A DNA stretch of 64,000 nucleotides from Syngnathus acus. Taxonomy: Eukaryota; Chordata; Actinopteri; Syngnathiformes; Syngnathidae. A model generated the notes under the pieces. The model made no database searches and was not told the DNA's origin. It saw nothing but the letters and a program-made list of their open reading frames with translations. Shown piece after piece: positions 1 through 35,300 of the stretch (positions are counted from its first letter, which is position 1; each line of letters opens with the position of its first letter). A program made the translations under genes and the position numbers. Location: positions 1,400,001-1,464,000 of the forward strand of contig NC_051106.1 in NCBI RefSeq assembly GCF_901709675.1, given 5' to 3'.

Positions 1-489
1 TGTTATAGTTACTCACTACTTGTAAGTAACTGAATTACTTTATAATAAAAGTAACTAGTTACCAGAGAAAGTAACTATTTGCGTTACTGTAAAAAAAGTT
101 GCTATATGTCAAAGAATTTTGATTTTTCTGAGCAGTTTTCACAAGTCAGTTGAAATGAGTGGAACAGATAGGTACTTGTACATAACCTTCAATATTTATT
201 TGCACAATGTTTATCCGATTGGTTACCATGAAACGCGTCTCTCTGCCTTAGCCAATCATAATCGCTTATCTCATTGTCAACCCACCCAGTCTCCACTTTG
301 TGCGTGGAGCAGCCAGGGTTGTGTCAGGACTATGCAGTTTATTCAATCAATTCATAGTAACGCATCGCATTTAACGTTCAGTAATGAGAACGGCGTTATA
401 ACGACGGAAACAGTAATTAGTTAGATTACCACGTGACTAAAAAAGTAACGGCGTTACCTAAATTTTAAACGCCGTTATTCCAAACACTG
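1..489. mobile_element. terminal part of an hAT-type DNA transposon (non-coding)
   Basis: The stretch is packed with GTAAC/GTTAC words, and the right side reads GTAACGGCGTTACC, then AACGCCGTTATTCCAAACACTG, ending at about 489. Read from the other strand this is a CAGTGTTTGGAATAACG-type terminus, which I recognise as a common vertebrate hAT end. The left end lies outside the window, so no target-site duplication can be tested. A 101-codon open frame at 119-424 lies inside the element, resembles nothing I know and is not called as a gene. The family assignment is from memory of the terminus. Confidence 0.6.
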
Positions 490-1250
490 CATCTGAATGT
501 ATGTAAATGATTTCTTGCATGTGAGAGCTGTTCTCAATATTTTGATTCACTAAATGAGAGGATTTTTTTTCTTTGACTTGACCTTCAAACTTGACCTTTT
601 GGCATCTTCGTATGCACTTAGTGTCGCGTTGTTGTCTTTGCAAAAGCCTGGATGCTGCCGCCTTTTCTTTGCCATTTGGATGACACATGCGTCCCAAGAC
701 CCTCCGCAGCAGCAAACGTGTTGTTTGGTTCCGGCGGGAGTTGAAAGAGCTTCCATCTCTGCTTTCGCTAACGCCGCCGCGGGAATGTCAGCGTGTTAGC
801 ACACGCCTGGATGAACGCTACGCTAGTTATGGAAGTGAATTACTTTGAAAGCTTCACTTGATCGGCAAATGTGGATTTTGCCGTTGTTTTCGGTTGTGCC
901 GTGTTCCGTCCTATTTTTGCTCGGTAAACAAACACAGCTAGCGATTTTATGCTTTTAGGCATATCTGGAATTCATTTGAAATGGCACCAGGACAACACGG
1001 AATATCAGAGTAGCACAAAAAAAATAAACTGCAAATTTGGAGGCCATTGAACAGATTGAGCACACACTTCATGAGGGAGGGCTGCATGACTATGGCCAAA
1101 ATAATACTCTTTTCTCATCACTATTTTTCGTTTCATGTTGGCAAAATCTGTATTGTTATTGCACTACCCCGCAATCAGGTTAATTGAGGGAAAACTGGGA
1201 TAAATATTCAATAAGTGTTTTCCACAAAATAATGAAAAAAATATATTTTC

Positions 1251-1316
<66 letters not shown>

Positions 1317-4300
1317 AAAAAAAAAGTAATTGGGTGAATAGCAGACGCGTCACTCTTTAATCATAGTCAGGAAGGATGCAAACAGTTAAGTGTGTGTGCA
1401 TGTGCGTGTTGGTCTTGCCGTTTTCAGTAGCTGCAGGCTCCAGCAGGGGTCAGTGTGCGCGTGTGCATGCTGCGTGTCCTCTAGAGAGTTGATGATGACG
1501 ATTTTTGAAGATCATGTTAACCACTAGCATGTGTTGTCAAGTTTGTCTTTGTTGACGTGGAAGTAGATTGTAAAAGCAAGACGACACGCTTCCTCGATGT
1601 GTGCGCATGCTTGCTTCTGTACTATAGGAGGTCAAAGGTTACGCGTGTGGCCAGGAAGTCACAAAAAACACAGCAGGCGTCCACAAACTAACAGTTCCAA
1701 ACTTCATAACCTGAAGAATGAAAATCAACTAGGCAATGAAATTTGAGGAATTCCTTTTTTTAGGGTGGCAAATGTGTTGTGTTGTGTACTTGTGTTGTTT
1801 TGTGTTGTGTTATTGTGTGTGCTTTTGGAACGATTTAATGGATTCTTTTAATGACATTTGTATTGATGTGATGCTTTGTCTTGAAATGATTGAATGGATT
1901 GTTTTGAAATTTGCAATCCAATTTAATCCGCGAGAACATGATGATATTTCCATTGTTATTTTACGATTAATATTCATCGTGATCCGTACACACACGCGCG
2001 CGCACACACACGGTGATGTAGTGTGTGCGGGCAGCTGCGTAACAAGTGCCAGCTGCTCCCCTCATCCCCATCTTCCTCATCATCATCATCTTCATCCTGG
2101 TGATGGTTCCAAGGTGTCACTCAAACACACCCATTTGCAGTCCACACACACACACACAACACACACGCACGTGCACACACTCTGCTAATTAAGGTTGTTC
2201 CCCGGATTCCCCTTTTCTCTTCTTTTTCCACTCTGATGACTGTGGCCCGCCGTTTTCCCGGCACGCTACAGCGGCGACACGTCGGTCGGGTTGCTCGGAA
2301 TTTGCGACGGCGTTGGCATCCTAATGAGCGGTCGCCGCTCGCATGTGGCACAAGGGCAGAAAGGACGAAGGGACTGCGGACCGATTTCAAGCGGTGAACA
2401 GCGCCACCTTGACTTAGCTTGGAACACAATTTCATCGGATGCCAAGTCCGATCTTTAAAATCAGTTGAAATATCGTCACTCCCTTCCAGCAACCCCCAAC
2501 AAGACATTTTTGGGGTGGCTTTACTTTTTTTATCTGCCAGCTCTTTTCAAATTTTGAGCTTGACAGATTTTCCACCAAATATTGCAATCGGCCACCAAAT
2601 AAGCAGCGAAAGTAGCGCAACTCTTCTTTAGCAGAAAGAAAAGCTGTTTTTTCGTTTTTTTATGTTGCTCAGTAATGAGCAATAGGACAGCGCAGAAAAA
2701 ATGTCAATGTTTACACTGTGCAATCTTTCTGCAACATGTGCATTTTCTAGCACCGCCCCCTTTTTTCCCCATTGGTATTTATTTCTTTATTTAAAATATC
2801 ATTTTTTTATTTTCATGATATTCTTTGTAGAAGTGGAGCGAGGCTAGCATAGTAAGAATTACAATTCTCAGCAGGCAGGGAAAAAGGGGTGCGCCAAGTC
2901 TGAAGGTGGGTTTTTGGGGGTGCGCTAACTTTGACAGGATGTTGAATAAGTTCTATTCCATTTATGGGGGTAGAGATGTTTTTTTAACAGTTTTTTGTTT
3001 CTGTTTTTTCTCGTGTACTCCAGTAGGGTATTTTCTTGGCGCGCCGGTGGTGTGTTTTGTTTGTTTTGGTCCTAATGTGGGTCACAGGGCTTCTCCGGAG
3101 GCCTGCATTTCCCGCGCACCTTATTGCTTTCTAGCGACACGGGTGATTCATCACGCCAGCTAACGCACTCGCCGCAAGCCTCCGGCGTCCTCCGTGCTTC
3201 CCGCCGCCGACCGCTTGCCGCCAGCGACTCTCCTGAGCGAAGCGTTATCAGCGCGGCCCGGCACAGGATATGAAGGCGGCGTGCGCTGCCGTCGTGATCA
3301 AAGTGGATTGGCAGGCTCAACTTGTGTGTGGCGCATTAACGCTCATATGATGTTGATGTCGGCAGATGAAAAAAAAGCCACTCGTTTGTTGAGTCGATAA
3401 AATCTTTCGCCCCTCCTACTTTGTCCAACTAACCTATCAGCCCACCGCACCCAAGCGAATCATCCCTCTCAGGCAACCAACCCAAATAAACAGACCAAAC
3501 AACTCTTTGCAGTTTTGACCTTTTTGCCTCTTTAATGAAGCCCTCAGTTCAACTGAAAACAGATATTTTTGAAGACGTGATTGACCCGACAGCAGATTGA
3601 GGCTGAGCGCTCGCTTCCATTGTCCAAAGTGCAACACGAGACCCACTTGAAAGCTTAGAAATCATCTCCAGCAGCTTCCCGCTTGTTGAGCAACAGCGAG
3701 GGTCGACACTTAAACGCAGCAGGTCCTGGCAGGCCACGTAATGACCTAAACCTGACTGCGCCGACCCCAAAGGCATTCATTTTGCTGCGGGCGACAGCAC
3801 TTATCGTGAGAGTGCTCGCCGCCGCCTCATTGTCCGTCATTTAGCTACAAATGGTGACATATTCTCAAGAAGTTTGGCGGAATCATGTTAGCTGCAACGC
3901 TAACTACCTTGCCCTCCTCAAAATAAGTCAGACTTTGACTTCATTCTTGTAAAAATCAGTCTTTAAAAAAAATGATCACTTGTTTTCCTCACAAAACAAC
4001 ATGACGTAAGTTTAATAGCCCCCACCTCCCTTTTTGTATTTAGCGAGAGTGCACTGACACAGAAGCGCCCAGTGTGTGATTTGATCTCTTTTCAAATGTT
4101 TGCTTAACACATTTCAGTAGCAACGGGCACAGTGTGACGAGCAGGCCAAACGTGCACTCGCAGGTGGCACATGGAGCTGACACGTTCCGACACGCGGCTA
4201 GCTAACGCTAACGCACTCACGCACGGGCCCCGCCGGCACCAAACGGTCCAAAATGCAAAGCAGGGCCGGCGGACGTTTTCTATATGCAGACTGATGCAAA

Positions 4301-4669
4301 TGAGCGCGCAACCTTTGGCAAGCAAGCAGCCGCATCTAGCATTAGGTCAAATAAATATTCTCCCTTTTCTGATGTTCTGTGTTTACTTTAGTAAAGGATG
4401 AACAACACTTTTGCCAATTTTCTGATGGAACAAATCGGTAGCCGGACAACCAAATTTCTGCACTGTCATTTGAAATGAGATGCTGTTTTTTAAAGGAGAG
4501 GCGGAAATATTTATTTTCCGTTGAATCCAGTTCTTTGAATAATCGAAACAGTCATCGACATTTTGTCCGATTATTAAAAGAGTTGTCTGGGCATTATCTT
4601 GTGACCATGCGTTGATTCACTGAAGATTCCAACTTGCAAAAAGCAAGCAATGTTGAGTAGCAGGCACTA
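490..4669. other. intergenic spacer, no supported gene
   Basis: Open frames here are short and have no recognisable domain or exon structure. Contents are low-complexity DNA: an A-run/(AT)n/A-run at about 1250-1325, CA-rich patches near 1990-2015 and 2143-2180, and a mildly CpG-rich patch near 3090-3310. That patch could be a remote regulatory element, but nothing in the sequence proves it. Confidence 0.6.
1251..1325. repeat. A-run / (AT)n / A-run low-complexity tract
   Basis: About 27 A residues are followed by roughly 16 AT dinucleotides and then about 15 A residues. This is simple sequence with no coding content, likely polymorphic and error-prone in assembly. Confidence 0.9.
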
Positions 4670-4951
4670 GGACCCGAGGAACGCCTTGGCGGCGGCGGCG
4701 TGTGTCAGTCTGGGCTGAGTCACTGCGTGTGCGCGCGAGTCAGTCGGCGCTGAGCAAGCGAGAAGGTGATGTCGCGCGCGGAGGGCAACGGCACCATGAT
4801 GGGTTGACTGTGGGCCGGGGGAACAGACGGACGGAGGGAGGGAGGCAGGCAGTTGGACACTCCGTCGGAAAGAGGAAGTGTGTGCGCGGGGTTGCACACG
4901 CACGTGCGTGTGAGTTCCACTTCCACGGCTGCCACTGCCACGCGCTCAGCT
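4670..4951 (+). promoter_or_regulatory. slc4a11: GC-rich 5' leader and probable core promoter of slc4a11
   Basis: This is an abrupt CpG-rich island (GGCGGCGGCGGCG at about 4688, then several CGCGCG words) directly upstream of the METNKVLHF start codon at 4952 and its GTAAGT donor. There is no obvious TATA box. The island position and the first coding exon agree with a CpG-type promoter or first exon. The exact transcription start is not visible. Confidence 0.55.
4769..4807 (+). promoter_or_regulatory. 12-codon upstream ORF in the slc4a11 leader
   Basis: ATG at 4769 opens a 12-residue frame (MSRAEGNGTMMG) closed by TGA at 4805-4807, 144 nt before the slc4a11 start. It matters only if transcription starts upstream of 4769, which the sequence cannot show. 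Confidence 0.3.
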
Positions 4952-27929
<22,978 letters not shown>

Positions 27930-28835
27930 GCGCGGAGGGCGAAGGCGACGCCAGTTGCAACCGTAAAAGGGCAAAGAAAAAGGTTGGACCTTTTTTTTTT
28001 TTCTCCCTTCTCTTTTCTTCTAAAACACCAAACCGTGCGGGAAAAGTCCAACAGCGTCTTACATTCCGACAGGCCGCCCGATGAACAATTGGGCAACTCC
28101 CCGATTCACCACAGTTGTCGTCCTTGTGTTTGCTTCAAGTTGTTGAACTACTGACATTTTGAAGACGGTGCAACGGCACAACCCCTTTGTTCACACCTGC
28201 GTGTTTTGACACCGTGCTGATGCTGGCTCCACGTGACGTGTACGTGCACTGTGCCGATGAGTAGATTTCTGTTTTTTGCTCTTCTTTCAAGCATTCCCTT
28301 TAACGTTCCATGGAGGAGGCAAGGCTTGGCATCCTTACGAGTTCCTCTCCATGTTTGCACCCGCTTGTCCCTAAACGTACGGGCGGCTTCCCCAAGGCAA
28401 GATTCGTCGTTTTCAGTTGACGTGAAAAACTACAGTACAGAACACAATTTGACACTTCATAGCTCGTGAATGGATATCCTCGATCAAATTCAGCCAACAT
28501 TTGTTTGACCAAAAAAATGAAGGGCACAAAATGTCATGGTCAAGATCTTGTAAGGGCTATCTTAAGCATGATGCTAGCCCTTCCTGCCCTTCCCTAGCCC
28601 GTCTGTCGCATTCTGCCCTGACCTGCTAGCCTGTCATGTCTCTTACACTTAACCCCCAAGCCTTCAGTCCCATCCCTGACTTGTGTTGCCCCAATCCTAA
28701 CCTGACCCCCTTCCTTAAAGGCCAAACCCAGGCAAGCCTCTGCCAACTAACGATAACCCACATTCTACTTCAAATCCTTCCTGTCCTGCCCCTGAGCCCA
28801 AGCCTAACCTAATGTTTGGAATGGAAAGCAAAACA

Positions 28836-28841
28836 AATAAA
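28836..28841 (+). terminator. AATAAA polyadenylation signal, slc4a11 proximal candidate
   Basis: AATAAA about 0.9 kb after the slc4a11 stop. It is AT-rich downstream (ATATTGTGTGTGATT), giving a modest GU element. Confidence 0.4.
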
Positions 28842-29656
28842 CAGTATATAAATATTGTGTGTGATTATTTAGAATGGCAGCACAAACCAAATCATGTAGT
28901 TTGATGACAATTCTCAATATATGGAGAAAAAAAAAGCTTTATATATTAATATTTCTTTATCTTTTTGTTTCTTGGAAGGAAATGCTTGTGTTGCGCTGAT
29001 TGCGTTGCTCATCTTTTCCTGTGTTGGAAATGTTTTGTCTGCCATTTTGGCTTCATGTGTTTACAGACTTATCGGAAAACATTCCACCCCCCTGGAAAGT
29101 GACGTGAAAAGCTTTTTAGAAAGCGTTATTTTTGTCAAGTGACGTCACGTAATGGCCCCCAAGTTTGGATTAACGAGAGATTTGCACGCATCTCGCTTTT
29201 TCCTGCAACCCATCGCCAATTCACAGACGGTCCTCGAATGCAACACGTGACATTTCAGCAATACTGTGTATAAAAGAATTATTTAAAAAAAGGCTCAGCG
29301 AGCTCTATTTTTGAAGATGTAGAAAGGGGGGAAAAAAGCTCCCCCACGTGCATTCCCTTCCATTGAACTACGCAGGAGAAGTCATAAGCCGATGTTTGCA
29401 TAATCCTTGGGATGGTCCTCACCGTAAAAGGGAGGAAAACGAGGAGTCACATGTACTCGTAGAAACTTTTCATCATCCCAAATGTCTCTTGTATTTTTGA
29501 CCTCCACTCTAAAGAGTTTTATTGTGTGTTAGGTCTTTTCTCTGTGCCCAATCCGGACATTCTGGAAAGTGTTTCCTTTCTTATTCAGTAGCCTACTTTT
29601 CTAACCATGAATGTACGGTTGTAAGATTTGTGTCTATAAATTATATATATATATAT

Positions 29657-29709
29657 AAGATAGTAACAACGATATATATATATATATATGGGATCGTTGT
29701 TACTATCTT
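29657..29709. repeat. perfect 17-bp inverted repeat with AT loop
   Basis: Arms AAGATAGTAACAACGAT (29657-29673) and ATCGTTGTTACTATCTT (29693-29709) are exact reverse complements around a 19-nt loop of (AT)n plus GGG. It sits in the putative slc4a11 3' UTR and would form a stable RNA hairpin if transcribed. Confidence 0.9.
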
Positions 29710-29850
29710 TTGATTTGGGTTTCATTGAGTCATTTTTCTGTTGTGGGAAAAAGAGCAGCTATATTTGTAAGATGGCTGGAATATGATGTAAAAAAATATC
29801 TAAAAATATCTAAAAAAAGAATGTGTTGGTTTATTACATAGTACATGTAC

Positions 29851-29855
<5 letters not shown>

Positions 29856-29948
<93 letters not shown>

Positions 29949-29960
29949 ATGTGTGTGTAT
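29856..29960. repeat. (TA)n then (TG)n compound microsatellite
   Basis: About 40 TA units run to about 29938 and change into TGTGTGTGTATGTGTGTG. This is simple sequence just before the distal slc4a11 polyadenylation signal. Confidence 0.95.
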
Positions 29961-29990
29961 GAAAAAAGACACTATCTCAAGCTGTTGCCA

Positions 29991-29996
29991 AATAAA
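29991..29996 (+). terminator. AATAAA polyadenylation signal, slc4a11 distal candidate
   Basis: AATAAA followed about 20 nt later by GGGCTGTTTTGTCTTTTCTTTGTG, a convincing U/GU-rich downstream element. It is the last such signal before the rpia promoter. Confidence 0.5.
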
Positions 29997-30141
29997 AAGT
30001 AGTACCGTATGGGCTGTTTTGTCTTTTCTTTGTGGATCAGCAAACGACTAACGTAATGCTAAGCTGCCAATACCTCACGCTGATTACAAGTGGCCTCCGC
30101 TTTCTTCGACTCCATACCCCAAATAAATTGCGCATTGTGAG

Positions 30142-30170
30142 GCGCATGCGCAGAAGGTCGGCCATCTTGG
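30142..30170 (+). promoter_or_regulatory. rpia: rpia promoter motifs: NRF1-like and YY1-like sites
   Basis: GCGCATGCGCAG at 30142-30153 is a palindromic NRF1-type site, and GCCATCTTGG at 30161-30170 fits the YY1 consensus. They lie 330-360 bp upstream of the rpia start codon in a CpG-containing stretch without a TATA box. This pattern is common in housekeeping-gene promoters; function is inferred. Confidence 0.55.
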
Positions 30171-30503
30171 ATCGAAAACTACCGCGACTCCACGAGGCGC
30201 AAGGGTCGCAGATCGCGTATTGACTGGTCTCGCGTCATGTACATTTTTCTCTGCTGCTAGCCTCGCGTTAGCCTAGCGACCGGAAGTTTGCAATCTGCAA
30301 GACCCCAAAACGCGGAAATGCTGCGTGCCGAGCCTATTTTGAAAGGGAGCTGGGTGTTTGTGGGCTGGTCTTATGAATTTTCGTGAATTTTCGGGGTTGG
30401 AGAGTTGTTACTAAAATCCCGCCTGCCTGACACATCTTTTCTGCGTCCCGTCGTTGTGGTTTTGTCCTCGCCAGCGGTCCCTAGACAAGCACGTGTTGTT
30501 AAC

Positions 30504-33132
30504 ATGGCCGAGGAGGCGAAGAAACAAGCCGCCTATACCGCGGTGGACAACCACGTGCAGGTATGGGCTTGGACATGTTTACTATGATCATTGTCCACAC
30601 ATGAACGATTTGAATTAGCAGCCGCTCTATAGCTGCACGTTCTGGCTCGGCTAGCAAAATTAGCCATCAAGACAAAACAAACCCATGAAGACTATTTGGT
30701 CAAATCAGATTTCAGAGGTTTGTTGCCATGTCTATCTAAATCTGCCACACGACCCAACATGGAGACAGTTAGATGCATACAAAACGTTTACATACTCCTA
30801 TTTTTTTCTGCCTCGTTTGGACTTTAATGCCCAAAGGTATGTTTGGACTAAACACAACTCTTTCTTAATGCTGGACCCCCCCCCCCCCATAAAAAAACAG
30901 TTCGAAAGTCAACATTCGTGCAATCAATTCCAATTATTTCGAATGAATTTATTTGCTGTCCAACAGAACAATCAGGTGGTTGGAGTCGGCAGTGGCTCGA
31001 CCATCGTTTACGCAGTGCACAGACTTGGTGAGTGAATTATCATACTGAAAATAAAGAATATCAATTCTGAAAGTAGGGATTTCACCCAAAATGGCTGCTT
31101 CAAACCGAAATGAATGTTCTGTTCAATTCCAAGCATGAGTCCTGTCCACCCAATTACAGGTTGATTGGAGTCTGGGGCATTTTTTTTAGTCTTAAATATT
31201 TCCAGGAGCCTTGGGATTCTCCAATCGACCCACGTTAAATGGCGTAGATAAAAAAGTTTCACATTTTCACTGGGACGTTTTTGACCCAGAAAGTTGTCAA
31301 ACAAAATGGTAGCTGCAAACCAAAATGGCGGACTTCATGTTCAGTTCCAGGCAAGGGTCTTTGAGACTTTGTGCACGACTGTCACAATAGATGCAGCCAG
31401 TTTCTGGGCGACTGGTTGAATTTGAACCAAATACCCGAGGCTGATGTCTTTATGTATTCTTTTCAAGCGAGTGCGTTTGGGTGGGGGTCTTGTCTTGGGG
31501 ACCAAACATTGGCAAGTTGTCTGACATGTTGAGTCCCTCCAAAAAGTTCTTAATTTCTCTGAAAGACAAGAATAAACATCACTCCCCTGGTTCTTGGCCC
31601 GCAATGTTAATGGTAATGTGTCTGAATTTTTTTTTTAAGCAACGTGTGTTTGAGTGTTTCAATGTTTTCTTTCTAGCGGAGAGAGTGCGGGAGGAGAAGC
31701 TGAACATCACCTGTGTGCCCACCTCCTTCCAGGTTAATTTGGCTTTTCTTTGGCTTTCCACCTAATGTAGCATTTCTGTTGATTGGCCATGTTTGTGGTC
31801 CTTCAGGCCCGCCAGCTGATTGTGCAGCACGGACTGATGCTATCGGATCTGGACAGGCACCCTGAGGTATGACCAACGCCATCGTGTTGACAAGGCAGAC
31901 ACGTCTTTGACTTCCACCTCGTGGAAAAGTGTAACCAGAACGCTTGCGCATGTGTTTTTTCCCCACAAGTATTCTCAATAAAACAAATTTAAATGTAACC
32001 AGCAGCAGAACAAAGAATCTAAAAAAACACCCTGAACAACAGACTACGTTGTCCGACATTTAAAGAGACTCCTACTACCTGGAGGCATTGACATTGTTGT
32101 CGCGCTCCTGAACTTGTTTGTCCCTCTTGCGCTCAGCTGGATGTCGCCATCGACGGGGCGGACGAGGTGGACGCCGATCTGACCCTGATCAAAGGCGGCG
32201 GGTGAGTTCCCCCTCGCACAGCTGCTTCCTGTGCGTCCTTTGGCTCTTTTTTCCTCACAAAAGTCGACCACATTTTCTTTGTCAGCGGCTGCTTGACTCA
32301 GGAGAAGATCGTGGCCAGCTGTGCCCGCCATTTTGTTGTCATCGCCGACTACAGGTTTGGATCCAAGATGGCGTCTTTCAAGATGACACCATAAAGAAGA
32401 GCCGTTATTGATCCTGGGATTTCTCAAAATGCCCGCCGATTGTCTCTCAGGAAGGACTCTAAAGCGTTGGGCCAGCAGTGGAAGAAGGGCATTCCCGTCG
32501 AGGTGGTCCCCATGGCCCACGTGCCCGTCTCCCGGAAGATCGTCCAACTTTTTGGAGGAGAGGTCAACTTGAGGATGGGTGTCGCTAAAGCTGTAATTAA
32601 AATATATATACATTTATCAAAAAATGGGCCTGTTTGATGCAATTTGCAAGACTTTCTTAAGAAATCATTGATACGAGTCATACTTTTGCCACGTAACATA
32701 CAACATGCAATGACACAATTTTGAAGCAAGACCTTTCTTTTTTGCTGTCTCACCAACGGTTAGCTTAGCCACACAAACTGTGCTAATACTCAACACTTGG
32801 TGGAAATTGAGCTATGTTCTCTACTTTGTGGCTGTGTCAGGGTCCTGTGGTGACAGACAACAGCAACTTTATCCTGGACTGGAAGTTTGAGCGCATTCAT
32901 CGCTGGAAGGATGTCAACGTAGCCATCAAGATGATTCCAGGTCAGGTCCGGTGAATGTCAGGAACAGGCTTCTAGAACAGCACACTTGTGCAACCACGTT
33001 ATTTGTTAATCGGACCCTCTGGTGTCATCCGCAGGGGTGGTGGAGACGGGACTGTTTGTGGGCATGGCAGAGCGCGCCTACTTTGGCATGGAAGACGGCC
33101 GCGTGCTGCTAAGGAACGCGCCCGTCAACTGA
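30504..33132 (+). CDS. rpia: rpia, ribose-5-phosphate isomerase A, 9 coding exons, 235 aa
   Basis: Exons: 30504-30560, 30967-31027, 31677-31732, 31807-31866, 32137-32201, 32286-32354, 32451-32592, 32841-32940, 33035-33132 (stop TGA). The sum is 708 nt with all phases consistent. The enzyme interconverts ribose-5-phosphate and ribulose-5-phosphate in the non-oxidative pentose phosphate pathway, in the cytosol. Family motifs are intact: [13 protein letters not shown] near residue 25 (phosphate loop), [20 protein letters not shown] (catalytic Asp region), CLTQEKIV, and the C-terminal [17 protein letters not shown]. The start ATG at 30504 has a strong context (AACATGG) and gives [19 protein letters not shown], matching the human core after its longer N-terminal extension; no in-frame upstream ATG extends it. 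The start sits only about 0.5 kb past the distal slc4a11 polyadenylation signal. Confidence 0.97.
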
Positions 33133-33822
33133 CGCCGCCGTCTGGGGCTCATCTCGCTACTTCCTTTTGGAACACCATTTGACTCATCAGGAGTCTGATG
33201 TGGGCAGTTGACACAGCTTTTAACTCTGGGAGTATTAACTCTGGAAAAGACGTTTTAAAATGCAACGTGTTTTTACTTACAGATTAATTGAATATGATTT
33301 TACTTGATTGGACGCAATGTATCGGACGGGCCATAATCTCCCATTTGTGCTTGCATCATTTCGTTTCACTGATTCTCCCGTCCACACTGACCGATGAGAT
33401 TTTTTTATTTTTATTTTTTTAAAGCTTACAATAGACAGATAAATGATGTCCAACTGTTATGTTTTGCCGGCAGCCACCCAAATTGCCAGCTGTGCATCTT
33501 TTTCGATTGGAGCACACAAGAGAATATGTACCCATGTGCCTTGACATCGAAGCTGCTGTTGTGTTTTGAAGGAAGTCAAATGAAGACAGCGAAATGTCAT
33601 CATACCTAAACCATGTATGCTCACGTATCTCTTCTTGTGTCCCCACGTCTCACGCAACCCTTATGCCATCATTACATCGGCATGTACACCAAAGTCCATA
33701 TTTTGTATCAGCATTTGAATCATTCCAATGTGACTGTGACAAATGATTTTCACTGTATCGCCTACTCTTTCTTTTTCAGGAATGTGACCAAAATCATGCA
33801 TGTGCCTGCTTCTAACTTTTCA

Positions 33823-33828
33823 AATAAA
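33823..33828 (+). terminator. rpia: AATAAA polyadenylation signal, rpia candidate
   Basis: AATAAA about 690 nt after the rpia stop, followed by a T-rich stretch (ATATTTGACTTTCTTGTT). No earlier canonical hexamer was noticed in the 3' flank, so the 3' UTR is probably 33133 to about 33850. Confidence 0.5.
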
Positions 33829-33996
33829 CTTAATCATGTCATATTTGACTTTCTTGTTATAGAAGATGTTCAATCTGTAACACTGATTGGTGAGGCATGA
33901 GTGCAACGTCATTCGCCTGTGTGGCGCTGTGAAGCCGACAGCGCTTCTAAGCCCAAATATCCAGGCTGCTCGCTGCAGAACCACTGGGTGAAGCTG

Positions 33997-34031
33997 CTCC
34001 AGAAACAGTCCAACCCGCTAGAATCAATCCC
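33997..34031. repeat. left arm of a distant inverted repeat (partner 38278-38312)
   Basis: CTCCAGAAACAGTCCAACCCG and the following TAGAATCAATCCC match the reverse complement of GGGATTGATTCTGGTGGGCTGGACTGTTTCTGCAG at 38278-38312 with only a few differences. The two arms bracket the transposon-rich 34-38.3 kb block. Confidence 0.6.
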
Positions 34032-34583
34032 GCCCTCTCCGCCAACTTCTTTTTATTGATTTTACTTTACTGCAAACGAATAATCGAGTCGAGCAAATAA
34101 TTTTTCAATGTTTGTATATTTTTATTGAAAATACTTATAGTAGTTAAAAAACACAAGGGTGCAGGTAGAGGTGCTGTCTGTGCTGCTGCTGATGGGGAAG
34201 GTGGTGGTAACCTCTTCCTACATTAGCCTAGATGTTTGATGAAAGCCATTCTCTGGAGAATTGGTCTCCAAACTACGGCCCGCGGGCCGAATACGGCCCA
34301 CCTCCACATTTGGTCCGGCGCCCTGAACAATACCAGAGAGCATTTCGATTTTTTTTTCATACATGTGTATTTGTATTTAATGATAACGTTGGACTTTTGC
34401 AAATAAAATATTCCTTAGTTATGAACTTTTTTCATTATTAACCATGTCCGGCAAAATGATCTGACACATTTGTAGGTTTAATAAAATGCAAATAAATTAA
34501 AGAAACAAAAACGTTTTTTTACTTTCGAAAAGTACATATAATGCCGTTTCGTTTCATTTTCGTTTCGTTTTCGAATAATGTTA

Positions 34584-35274
34584 GTCAAACCTCGGTTTTC
34601 GAACGTCCCGGTTCTCGAACAAATTAGAATTCGAACGAAAAATTCGAGATTTTCTGCTTCGGTTGTCGAACAAAATTCGGAGGTCGAACCTCGCGAGATG
34701 AGCCGAAAGGACCCGAGAAAACCCGACCGCGCGGCCCGGATGCCGACTGACTCCGTTCGTTATTGTATTTTCGTTACTTTGAGGATTGTATTAACCCCTA
34801 ATCATGCCCCCAAAGAAAGCAAGTGGGAGCAGTAAAGCCATCCTAATACACAAAGACGCTCTTTAAAGCAATGCGACAGTGTGCGCCCGGCGCGCTGCGG
34901 TTGCGCGATCGGACTAAATTAAGCTCCCTGCGCACTGAGGTCCACTTAAATTTTGGAAAGTACATACATCAGGACTTTAAAAATATTTTCTAAATTTCAG
35001 CGACGGCTCTGTCACAATAATGCGACCAGCGCGGTGCTGTTGCGCGGTCGGCGGCGCGCTACGAATGCGCGTTCGGCGGTGCGCTGCAGTTGCACGATCG
35101 GACAAAAATGCGCAAATGAAAAAATGCTTAAAAAAGGCTTCTTTTTTTTTGTCTTGGAACGGATTAAATTTATTTCCATTATTTGCAATGGGAAAAATAG
35201 ATTCGTAATTCGACCGATTCACTTCTCGAACCGCCTTCTGGAACGGAATGTGGTAGAAAACCGAGGTTTGACTG
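34584..35274 (+). mobile_element. Tigger/pogo-like non-autonomous element, copy 1
   Basis: Ends GTCAAACCTCGGTTTTCGAAC and the complementary GAAAACCGAGGTTTGACTG; TA follows the right end, and the first two bases of the left end appear lost. The interior carries ATGCCCCCAAAGAAAGCAAG, the beginning of a CENPB-type transposase (MPPKKASGSSKA), quickly broken. It shares its body with copies at 47538-48420 and 52852-53816. Confidence 0.85.
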
Positions 35275-35300
35275 TATTTTGTTTCGTTTCAGTTGCTAAC

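Larger units (their letters stand above)
27930..30015 (+). other. slc4a11: probable 3' UTR of slc4a11
   Basis: Between the TAG stop and the rpia promoter there is no coding frame. Two AATAAA hexamers stand out: 28836-28841 and 29991-29996. The second is followed by a T/G-rich stretch (GGGCTGTTTTGTCTTTTC), typical of a cleavage site. The region includes a CCCTNACC-rich stretch (28570-28810) and AT repeats. The true 3' end could be either site. Confidence 0.55.
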
